A stretch of DNA of 64,000 nucleotides from Macrostomum hystrix (lineage: Eukaryota > Platyhelminthes > Macrostomidae). Location: positions 5,935,001-5,999,000 of the forward strand of contig CATNEN010000038.1 of NCBI GenBank assembly GCA_950097015.1, in the 5' to 3' direction. Of this stretch, positions 1 to 8,673 are shown piece by piece. The first letter of the stretch is position 1. Each line of letters starts with the position of its first letter. The position numbers were made by a program, and so were the translations under genes. A model generated the notes under the pieces. It had not been told where the DNA came from, made no database searches, and worked only from the letters and a program-made list of their open reading frames with translations.

Positions 1-522
1 GCTGCGTGAGCTTCGCAGCAGTTCGTCCATAATTATGAAATTGCTGGCCCGTTGAGCTAGCAGCCCCCGCTATTCTGTTTCTCTCGCCGGGGCTGTCACC
101 ACATCCCTCCGATAATCCGGGCTCTGCCAGATGAAGCTATAGACGCAACAGGAGCCTCGGAAACAAGAATAGACTTACGGACAGCAGTCTGAGGCTCAGA
201 GAGTGAAGTGAATACTGAGCGGGTCTTAAGTTTCTTAGAAAATATGTTGAGTAATAGGACGCGGATAGCTCATCGGAATGCTTTCGCACAATTCTGAATT
301 TTTTGGTGCGCCAAATAAATATCCCGCAATGAAACTCTTTCACTTCCGACCAAAGGGTGTCGTAAAACAAGGGCCCAGCCAACGCACTAGCGACGGAAGA
401 GGAGCTGAGTGAGAACGTGGATGCTAGCTACTGGATGAGATATTTTTTTTAAGAAAGCAAACGATTTGAAATCAAAATTTATTGGTAAGCTTTTGGCTGT
501 ACATTTAGTCTTAGAGTCGGTT
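1..522. other. Left-edge stretch, nothing recognised
   Basis: No convincing coding frame, RNA gene or transposon end is visible. The missing TM7 exon of the adjacent minus-strand GPCR was searched for here and not found. Confidence 0.5.
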
Positions 523-1003
523 TTATGAGGCCTGCGCTTGTGAAGCTTGGGTTTGTGATTCTTGGGTTTTTGAGGCTTGGGTTTGTGAGGCTTGGCTTTG
601 TGATGGCTTGGGTTTGTGGGACTTTGGTTTGTGTGACTTGCTTGGGTTTGTGAGGCTTGGGTTTGTGAGGCTTGGGTTTGTGAGGCTTGGGTTTGTGAGG
701 CTTGGGTTTGTGAGGTTAGGGTTTGTGAGGCTTGGGTTTGTGAGGTTAGGGTTTGTGAGGCTTAGGTTTGTGAGGCTTGGCTTTGTGATGGCTTGGGTTT
801 GTGGGACTTGGGTTTGTGTTGCTTGCTTGGGTTTCTGAGGCTTGGGTTTGTGAGATTTGGGTTTGTGAGGTTTGGGTTTGTGAGGCTTGGTTTTGTGAGG
901 CTTGGGTTTGTGAGGCTTGGGTTTGTGAGGCTTGGGTTTGTGAGGCTTGGGTTTGTGAGGCTTGGGTTTGTGAGGCTTGGGTTTGTGAGGCTTGTTGGAA
1001 AAT
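523..1003. repeat. 15-bp minisatellite (gcttgggtttgtgag)
   Basis: About 30 tandem copies of a 15-bp unit, gcttgggtttgtgag, with point variants and two longer interruptions near 600-650 and 785-830 (gatggcttgggtttgtggga). Because 15 is a multiple of three, several frames stay open on both strands and give repetitive pseudo-peptides. I regard these as non-coding. Two units carry ttaggg, which resembles telomere repeat only by chance variation of the unit. Confidence 0.9.
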
Positions 1004-2135
1004 GATATTTTCATCCTTACCGGCCGTTGGGCAGACGGGTTCTGCTATTGAAACCAATGAAAAATGTGAATCCTGCCGCGCTCTGTTCGCTCTATTGAGT
1101 TTCTCCCCTTCCTTTTTGCTTCTTTTTCAGCTCATAAAAGAGCTCTTAACAGGATTGATTGGGCCGCTCAGAGTTGGCTGGCCGCAGCCCGCCCGCCGCA
1201 ATGACAAGCCGAGCTCGAGCTGGCAGCGGAACTCCTGCAAAGTTGCGCCTTCTCTGCTAGACAGAGAGAAGGAAGAAAAGATTTGCGAGGCCGCGCATTG
1301 CGTAGGGGGTTGCATGGCGACGGGCCAGAAAAAGAGCGAGTCCGGGGCCGCCCTTGAGCTGCACTTTTTCTATTGAAGGCCTCGGCGAGAGCGGGCGGCA
1401 GTGAGCGCTGCCGGGGGCTTGATAGAGTTTTCTCTGCCATGGCTAAAATGCCACTACACTGGCGCACTAAAAAGTGGGGAGAAGCTCCTATAGGGGATCA
1501 AAATGGGTTGGGGAGGCGGCAGCCATGCTGGTCTTAGAGGCCCAGCTAATTAAATTCTTTCCCCTTCCTTTTCTTCTCTCCTAGTGGTGCTGCTGCAGGC
1601 GGAGGTGGCTTGTGAGAAAATGAAGTTTTGCCGCCAGGACCACAAACTTGAGCGGCAACCGTCCAGCCTTTGAGTCGACTCGGAGCACTCTTAGATTTAC
1701 CCAAGTTTCCACACTCCAGAGGCCTGCCCCGGCCAATTACTGGTGACATTCTCGGCGAAAATTTGCAGAGTAATGCGATCACGGACTAGCAGGAAATTGG
1801 GATAATGCCAAGGTGCACATAGCGAGATCTTAAATGTTTTCATTCGGGTTGTTCAGAACCGTTATAGGTGGTGACCTCGGACATACATGCCTGCATAGGT
1901 GATTCAAGAGCGACTGGCATTGGTTTGTTCAAAATCGTTCATCTTTGCACATTATAGAGGCCCTTATACTCGTACATTCGTTTTTTGCGACACACTTCAA
2001 AGTTAGAAGACTTTGAAACCTCAAATAATCTTGAAGTTCAGGTGTATTTTCTCATTGCTCTTCCACTTGGCCGCAATATATGCACTTCTACGCCTTTGTC
2101 TTAGACACCTGAAATCAGAAGCATTGTTCACTCAC
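1004..2135. other. Non-coding stretch, GC-rich then AT-rich
   Basis: The first part (about 1010-1780) is GC-rich and the remainder AT-rich. No exon, RNA gene or transposon end could be supported on either strand. It should contain intron of the minus-strand GPCR, since the second GPCR exon ends at 2136 with a donor site. Confidence 0.4.
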
Positions 2136-2268
2136 CGAGCCACAGAAATGTGTCAAAAACGTCCTTATCAATGTCGAATTTGCTGCCGGTAACTTTCTTC
2201 CAGATCGCCAGGCTGATCTGCAGGGCGGAGTCGATTTTGGCGACCGTTTTGTTGATGGAAAGGCAAAG
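2136..2268 (-). CDS. GPCR exon 2 (extracellular loop 3, start of TM7)
   Basis: The acceptor is TCGATAG with AG at 2270-2269. The exon reads in phase from exon 1 for 44 codons plus one base and ends at donor G|GTGAGT (GT at 2135-2134). It starts LCLSINKTVAK and ends DVFDTFLWL followed by the first base of a Gly codon. The sequence FLWLG is the usual beginning of TM7 in 5-HT7-type receptors. The intron between the two exons is 72 bp. The exon is too short for the ORF threshold but is supported by phase, borders and homology. Confidence 0.75.
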
Positions 2269-3291
2269 CTATCGAGGATCTTCGAACTCAGTCTGATTTC
2301 ACATTTGGTTCCTATGGGCGCAAACAGCGTTTTGTCTCACCTGCATGATGAAGAACGGCAGCCAGCAGAGTGTAAAGCAGCCCATGATGGCGCCCAGCGT
2401 TTTGATGGCCTTCGTGTCGCTGTTGCTCTTGGCGGTGGTGCGCCCGTTGTTGTTGCGCTGACGCGGTCGACGTAATGATTTGAGCGCCGAGCCAACTGAC
2501 ACTGGGCCTTCAGGAGCCTCAGCTTGCGTCGCTCCGGCCGCGTCACCAGCCACGTCGACCTGAGCCGGCTCGTCGGCAAGGCCGCCACCCAGCTTCTGCT
2601 TCTCGTCGGCCTTGGCCATCCGTCTGGCCAGCTTGAAGATGTTGCCGTACAGTACCAGCATGACGCTAAGCGGGATGTAGAAGGCGCCGATGGTGGCGTA
2701 GATCTGGTAGCCGAATGTCTCGGAGTAGCCGCAGTAGCCGGGCACGAAGGGCTCCTTGGCGCCCAGCATCGGCGGGATGCTGATGCAGGCGCTGAGAAGC
2801 CACACGCAGCTGATCATTGCAGCCATGCGGCCCGGGGTTCGCTTCACGGCATACTCGAAGGGTTTGGTGATGACCAGGTAGCGATCGATGGAGATGGCGC
2901 ACAGGTTGAGGATGCTGCTGGTGCAGAGCAGTACATCGCAGGAGGTCCAGAAGTCACAGGCGTTGTCAAAGAAGGGAAAGTAGCCGAGCAGCTGGTAGGC
3001 GATGGCGATGGGCAGAACCAGCAGCCCAACTAGGAGGTCGCTGCTTGCCAGGCTCACGATCAGGAAATTGGACGGGCTGCTGTGCAGCTTCTTGACCAAG
3101 GCCACCGACACAATCACCAGCAGGTTGCCCACGCAGATGCCGCTAGTCAGCACGGACAGGGCTATGCCGACAGCGGCTCTGGCGGCCGGGCTGTAGCGGT
3201 TCAGGCTGGGCCGGCAGTCAGATGTCACATTGTCCAGACTGAAATCGGCGGGCCGCTCAAGGAACAGGCGGACCTGCTCTGTGCAGTTCAT
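2136..3291 (-). CDS. Biogenic-amine GPCR, 5-HT1/5-HT7-like, partial gene (2 exons)
   Basis: Class A GPCR predicted to sit in the plasma membrane and sense an amine, most likely serotonin, through a G protein. Exons on the minus strand are 3291-2341 and 2268-2136, in phase. Exon 1 (317 aa) carries TM1 to TM6. It shows two N-glycosylation sequons (N2, N21), the amine-binding Asp119 of TM3, Cys112/Cys187 as the likely disulfide, DRY at 136-138, the TM5 stretch GAFYIPLSVMLVLYG, and CWLP at 309-312 in TM6. The TM5 and TM6 wording is closest to 5-HT1 and 5-HT7 receptors. The third loop is short (about 65 aa). The ATG at 3291 follows GCCGCC, a good initiation context. The gene is incomplete: TM7 with the NPxxY motif lies beyond the window. 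Ligand identity is inference. Confidence 0.88.
2341..3291 (-). CDS. GPCR exon 1 (N-terminus to TM6)
   Basis: Coding exon from the start codon at 3291 to the donor after Met-Gln (CAG|GTGAGA; GT at 2340-2339). The 951 bases make 317 whole codons. The 3' exon border falls directly after the TM6 motif WLPFFIMQ. Confidence 0.88.
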
Positions 3292-4844
3292 GGCGGCGTG
3301 TGCTGCTGCGGAGCAAGTTCAGGCCAGAGAGATTGGCGGGCACTCTTGTCCAGCGAAAACTTTATATCCCCCCAGGCCCACGGCTCCCAAGGCCAAGGAG
3401 AGAGTGGGCGAGTGGGCGAGAGCGCGCAGGGAAGGAGGGCCCGGGGAGAGACAGGCAGCAAGCTAATTGGCTGTGCCGCTTGCCATGCGCCCTGAACGGG
3501 GGGCAGGGCGCAGAGGCAGGGGGGGCACCAAAGGTGGGATTCTCGCGAGATAGCGCTGCAGAAATGCATAGAGATTTGTGCGGACAAAGAGAAATATTTC
3601 CGGAGAATAAAGCTGAAAAAGGGAAGCAGCAAACGCTTGGCGAGGCCACGGGAGGGACTGGAATGAAATGGAATTATGTTGGTTTTCTCATCCTGGGTTG
3701 CGGGGTGACAGCAATTGCCAGAGTTTGCAGCCATCTGGCCCCGGAGAGCCACTGTATTGTAAACGGTTAGAGCATGACAAATAGCGGATTAGGGGAGATT
3801 TTCGGTGCTTCCCGCATCGGATTCCATGGTCCTCAGACACTAATTTATAGTACCCTGATCCCTGATTCCAATACGCGGTGTCCGTTAAGCTAATTATTCT
3901 TACCTGTCTGAAAACTGATAAACACTGCCGCTGCTGCATAAGTATTGCAGAAAAAAACTTTTTTTTCGGTCAGTTCCAAATTCAAACTTTCCATAGTGCA
4001 ATGCCAGTTAGTTGCATCTGTGCGATGGAGGCTCCCGAGGGAGAGGCGCGCCCAGCTGCTGTCTGTTAAAGTCGGAGCCTCGGCTGTGGAATGCTGCTGA
4101 GGCAGCTGCAAACTTTAGCGGGGCCAGTGATTGCCCGCTGTAGTGGGAGCCGGCGCCTCCCCCTGCCGGAGGAAGGCGGTGGGTTGGGTGGCCGAGGGAC
4201 TTTAGCTGTCCCTGGTCTTCGGTGAAGATCGAGAGAGCGATGGGAGCCCGGGCGAGCAGTCAGTTCAGTTTGGCTTGGAAGAAAACAGCGGCGTCCCACA
4301 CTGCAGGGCGCTTACACGCAGCTCTGGACGCTCAGCTGCAGACTTCCTGGGGTCTGGGGCGGGTCCGAATTACTGACGAAGAAATCAGTTCCCGAGCTGC
4401 AGCAGTTATTTTGTTCGCAGGTTTCCGCGCCAACCTTCCTAAGAGTTTGTTTTTACACCCAGTCGATTAGAGCAAGTGAGGCTGTTCGAATCGAAGCATC
4501 AGTGATAAATAACGGTGTCGGGTTTCTCTCTATGAATCGCTTCACTACTTGTCCGGGTCAGTAATGTGGGTACATTTTCTAGCGCATTTGAGTAATTGAA
4601 ATTACGCTTCCGATTGCAAAATGACTTTATTTGGTAATTCGAATTTGAATTTCATTGAATGTGAGCATAAATATTCGAGCGAAAGTTAAGAAAGGTGAAA
4701 ATAACATTATTCTTAGAAAACAATTAGAATACAGTCCTGTAATTATAAATCATGCCGAATTTCAAAGATCCTGAATTGCTGAGACACACTGGTGTGAGGC
4801 ATTATCTGAAATAGTGTTAGATTTAACATCAGATTTAACATCAG
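3292..4844. other. GC-rich region upstream of the GPCR
   Basis: The region lies 5' of the minus-strand GPCR and is GC-rich to about 4450, then AT-rich. It probably holds the 5'UTR and promoter of the receptor. No TATA box, exon or transposon end could be assigned. Open frames here are chance products of base composition. Confidence 0.35.
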
Positions 4845-5342
4845 GCCTCAAAGGCTCGCAGAAGTTATCAGGAAAGCACTCTAAGAGCCTTAAAGGCTCG
4901 CAGAAGTTATCACGGAAGCACTGTAAGAGCCTCAAAGCTCGCAGAAGTTATCAGGAAAGCACTGAAAGAGCCTCAAAGGCTCGCAGAAGTTATCAGGGAA
5001 GCACTGTAAGAGCCTCAAAGCTCGCAGAAGTTATCAGGGAAGCACTGTAAGAGCCTCAAAGCTCGCAGAAGTTATCAGGAAAGCACTGAAAGAGCCTTAA
5101 AGGCTCGCAGAAGTTATCAGAAAAGCACTGTAAGAGCCTCAAAAGCTCTCAGAAGTTATCAGGAAAGCACTGTAAGAGCCTCAAAGGCTCACAGAAGTTA
5201 TCAGGAAAGCACTGTAAGAGCCTCAAAGGCTCACAGAAGTTATCAGGAAAGCACTGTAAGAGCCTTAAAGGCTCGCAGAAGTTATCAGGAAAGCACTGTA
5301 AGAGCCTCAAAGGCTCACAGAAGTTATCAGGAAAGCACGAGT
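4845..5342. repeat. About 42-bp minisatellite with an internal hairpin
   Basis: About 12 tandem units containing agaagttatcaggaaagcac followed by tgtaagagcctcaaaggctc. Each unit holds the small inverted repeat gagcc-tcaaa-ggctc. Units differ by single substitutions and one-base deletions (aaagctc for aaaggctc). No gene is seen. Confidence 0.9.
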
Positions 5343-5994
5343 CAAGAGCCAAAGAATTAATTTGTGCAGGTCCTGAATGTACGAGTATACATGCGGGACT
5401 ACAGCAGTCTAATGTAGCAGGACCTGAATCGTATATATAATTTACATAATCAAATGCTTAAGCAACTCGAATTTAAACGTTAAGACGCAGAAAATATACC
5501 AAATTTAGATTGATAATTTGCCGCAAGAAACGTAGGTAAGTACGTGCCTATTAATCGAATTTTCCGCCACAGCCCAAGCGCCGGCATAGCAGCTGCATGT
5601 ACCTCAGCTAGAGTTTCTCGCTGCACCAAACACTGTAGCAATTATGCCTCTAGTAGCTCTAGGAGGCTACAAAAGCTACAAAGGCACAAGTGTAGCTGAT
5701 TTATCATTCTGTTCTCTAAAACTCACCGGCCGATTCCGGAAATATGACAGATGAGAGCACCTACATTAGCAGTTAATGCATTGGTGATGTACTCGAGCTT
5801 AATCTGAGGACTATCTAGGCATCCTAGTTAGCCTTAGATTCAATTTAGGAAGTGAATTAGTCACCTTAGGACGCCTTTGCCTTTTAACTTCTATGCCGGA
5901 TTCCGGGAATTTCAGAGAAATCCAGGTGCCTTGGATAAATATGATCCAGTATAACTTAGCGCACAGTGTTACCTGAAACAAAGCTAGCTCACTT
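5343..5994. other. Unique AT-rich spacer
   Basis: Unique sequence between two minisatellites. I see no gene, RNA or transposon end in it. Confidence 0.4.
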
Positions 5995-6665
5995 AAGGAC
6001 TGGCTAATGCAGCTCCTGAGTCATGGGGTCATGAAATACTGGCTAATGCAGCCCCCGAGTCACGGGGTCATGGAGGGACTGGCTAATGCAGCCCCCGAGT
6101 CACGGGGTCATGGAGGGACAGGCTAATGCAGCCCCCGAGTCACGGGGTCATGGAAGGACTGGCTGATGTAGCACCTGAGTCATCGGCTCATGGAAGGACT
6201 GGCTGATGTAGCACCTGAGTCATGGGCTCATGGAAGGACTGGCTGGTGTTGAACCTGAGTTAATAAAGGACTGGCTGGTGTTGAACCTGAGTTGATAAAG
6301 GACTGGCTGATGTAGAACCTGAGTTGATAATGGACTGGCTAATGTAGAACCTGAGTTGATAAAGGACTAGCTGATGTGGAACCTGGGTTGATAAAGGACT
6401 GGCTGATGTAGAACCTGAGTTGATAAGGACTGGCTGGTGTAGAACCTGAGTTGATAAGGACTGGCTGGTGTAGAACCTGAGTTGATAAAGGACTGGCTGA
6501 TGTAGAACCTCAGTTGATAAGGACTGGCTGGTTTAGAACCTGAGTTGATAAAGGACTGGCTGATGTAGAACCTGAGTTGATAAGGACTGGCTGGTGTAGA
6601 ACCTGAGTTGATAAGGACTGGCTGGTGTAGAACCTGAGTTGATAAAGGACTGGCTGATGTTGAAC
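5995..6665. repeat. Minisatellite drifting from a 39-bp to a 31-bp unit
   Basis: The array starts with about 39-bp units (ggactggctaatgcagcccc + cgagtcacggggtcatgga; internal inverted repeat ccccg-agtca-cgggg). After about 6240 it changes to about 31-bp units (ggactggctgatgtagaacc + tgagttgataaa). Both share ggactggct. About 20 units in total. The open frame through it is a repeat artefact. Confidence 0.9.
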
Positions 6666-6992
6666 TAAAGACGTGTCCCGGGAGGATTGGGATCATGAAG
6701 CAAGAATTGAGAGTAATGGACCCGATGATGCAAAAGCGGAGGGAAGTAGAAAAAATGTTTGCATTTAGTAATGCAACCCTCCAGTTAGTCAATTTGGTCT
6801 TCTTAGAAATAAGCCACGAGACGTATTTGGCTGAGGCCTGAGCGCAGACTGATTGATGCCTGAAGCTACGGAACCTTCGAATATTGTCTGCAGGCTGTCA
6901 CCATGAATTAGGCCCAGTAGCGGCTGATGAATTCGACAATTTTAGCTGGCAGAAGGACTAACACACGCTTCAGTGTGCATGCACGCGCGTAC

Positions 6993-6998
6993 TTTTAT
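6993..6998 (-). terminator. Poly(A) signal AATAAA
   Basis: AATAAA on the minus strand, 35 bases past the stop codon of the minus-strand open frame at 7374-7033. The short spacing supports that frame being a terminal exon. Confidence 0.45.
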
Positions 6999-7032
6999 TG
7001 TAAAAAAACAAGCTCATTAAAAACTAGAATAA

Positions 7033-7374
7033 TTAAAAGGTTGCATTTATAAATTCAAACTCTGGATAGAAATCAGTTGTTCGCTTTATGTTGCCCACCA
7101 AACTGGCTTTAAATTGATCCCATTGAGCTGTCGAAGCTGAAATCGTCTTGGGCAGGTAGACCGCAATAGGCCAACATGTTCCGCCAGTACAGGGCGGCAT
7201 TCTTTCAATTTTGGTCGCTTTTTCCCATGCGACATGATCGTACGATAGAGTGCATGCAGCAGCTCTTTTGATGTTCAAGAAGACTAAATTACAAGATCCT
7301 GGACACCCATCACTCGAGCTTTCATTTCCTAGAGCTTCTGTGTATCCTTTCTTATCTGAGGTATCTTCGCTCAA
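7033..7374 (-). CDS. Putative terminal exon, unknown protein
   Basis: A minus-strand frame of about 113 codons with non-repetitive composition, ending EFEFINATF and stop. It contains several cysteines (GCPGSC, PPCTGGTC). I do not recognise the family. The frame is read from a TTG, so it is more likely the last exon of a spliced gene than a complete small gene. Candidate acceptors lie near 7380 (TTTCAAAG) and inside the frame. A poly(A) signal sits 35 bases after the stop. Codons look mixed rather than strongly biased. Confidence 0.35.
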   Translation of the reverse strand: MSEDTSDKKGYTEALGNESSSDGCPGSCNLVFLNIKRAAACTLSYDHVAWEKATKIERMPPCTGGTCWPIAVYLPKTISASTAQWDQFKASLVGNIKRTTDFYPEFEFINATF

Positions 7375-7784
7375 TTACCTTTGAAACTTGCTTATTATCG
7401 ACGAAACTACTCGTAAAAGAAAGGTCGGCAGATTCTCTAGAGCCTCTCGGGTATCGTCTGAACAAAAATTTAAGGCGTGGTACAAGTTCGCATTTTAGTT
7501 CTCTGTCAGTGCTTTGAAATTAAAATAGCACCTCGTATTGAACGACCAATTCAAAAGTGAACTCATTCAATAATGAATAATAACGAACGACTAAAAATAC
7601 GAGGTTTAGCGCTGTTGGTCGTTCGGTTCGCCATTTTGAAACGTCGTTGGCATTGTCATCGCCACTGCTTTCAATCCAATTCTACTGGGTGTTCTTCCGT
7701 GGGTGGCAGCAATCAGGTTTCTTTTTGAAAGAGAGCCAGTCTCACAAGCTATCACTTACACAAGTGTGTGCACCTGCCCTTGTG

Positions 7785-7990
7785 ACTAAGGGCCTTCGAA
7801 ATTGACGAAAATTGCACAACAAGCCCTCTCTCCTGGCTGGGCACCAAATGAATGTTGCCTCTGAAGAATCGAACTCGGGGACCTTCGTGCGAGGCTCTTA
7901 TTCAGCTCTTAACCCGATTTCTGTGTTAATCAGAGCCAATAACACCATGCGGAATCCGCGCTACTTCAAGTAGCATCAGAAAGAATTATT
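7785..7990 (-). mobile_element. tRNA-derived SINE-like sequence
   Basis: Read on the minus strand, this contains gggttaagagctgaataaga, then gcctcgcac and a good pol III B-box gagttcgattc, in tRNA-like order. It resembles the heads at 10233 and 17310 (gcctcgcac...gttCGATTC). No clean cloverleaf can be folded by eye, so it is called SINE-like rather than tRNA. Confidence 0.35.
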
Positions 7991-8550
7991 TCCCCTTTTT
8001 AGTTTTATCTGTTCATAAAATAAGGCCAAAAAGTGAGAACGCAACAGGCAGATAGAATTCCTCCATGAGCTCAGCAGCAGAGCAGCAGCAACTGTAGGCA
8101 ACCCAAGATTACATTCCACAAATACTAGTCAATGCTTTTTGCACTTTATTGTCTCACTTGCACTTCCTACATAGCAATTTCAAGTCGTTCAATTGCGTTG
8201 CTAGGGCAAAAGCAAAAGCAAATTTATCAGTGAGTAACTAGGGACAGCTTTGACATAGTGAAATGATTACGTCAGAGTATAAAACATTTTACAACGTCAA
8301 TTTAGTAGAATATTCGTGCAATAGTGCATAGCATTGTTTACAATCAGGATATTGTTCGGCGAGTCCAGAATAACATAATGGGTGGCTAATGACACTAACA
8401 CAAGTGCGAAAAGCAAAGCTGCTAAAACAGACTCACATAAAACGTTGTTTTCGGACACCAAAGAATTATCTTCTCATAATTGCTTTGCTTTGAATTTCAC
8501 TTATAAAATCCAAGCACTTGACTGCTAGGCGTGGCGAATCCCACTTGTCT
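7991..8550. other. 3' flank/3'UTR of the IAP gene
   Basis: AT-rich sequence downstream (minus strand) of the RING exon stop at 8551. It contains a poly(A) signal at 8150-8145 and otherwise nothing recognisable. Confidence 0.45.
8145..8150 (-). terminator. Candidate poly(A) signal of the IAP gene
   Basis: AATAAA on the minus strand about 400 bases after the RING stop codon. It is the first such hexamer found downstream of the gene. Confidence 0.4.
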
Positions 8551-8673
8551 TTAAGAGACGAATGCCCGCACAAAATTGTCCACAGTCTGACCGCAGTTGA
8601 TGGCCGGACAGGTGCGGGCTGACCTGCTGCACTGCATGCATAGAGACAGGTGGCCGCAGGGCAGGCACACGAT
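8551..8673 (-). CDS. IAP terminal exon: RING second half
   Basis: The acceptor is TTGCCCCCGCAG with AG at 8675-8674. It encodes 40 codons and stop TAA (8553-8551). CLPCGH, CMQC and the terminal VRAFVS are typical of the IAP RING, which ends at the C-terminus. One oddity: the last zinc pair reads C-PAIN-C (four residues between cysteines) instead of the usual C-P-x-C. Confidence 0.85.
   Translation of the reverse strand: MVCLPCGHLSLCMQCSRSARTCPAINCGQTVDNFVRAFVS

Noticed and set aside
700-760. Telomere-like ttagggttt
   Set aside because: Only two or three units of the 15-bp repeat carry it; no (TTAGGG)n run.
523-1376. KPHKP-, QTQAS- and CEAWV-type repeat peptides on both strands
   Set aside because: All come from the 15-bp minisatellite. 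Similarity to proline-rich or antifreeze-type proteins is superficial.
2524-3033. 169-codon plus-strand frame across the GPCR
   Set aside because: Antisense shadow of the receptor exon, with no domain of its own.
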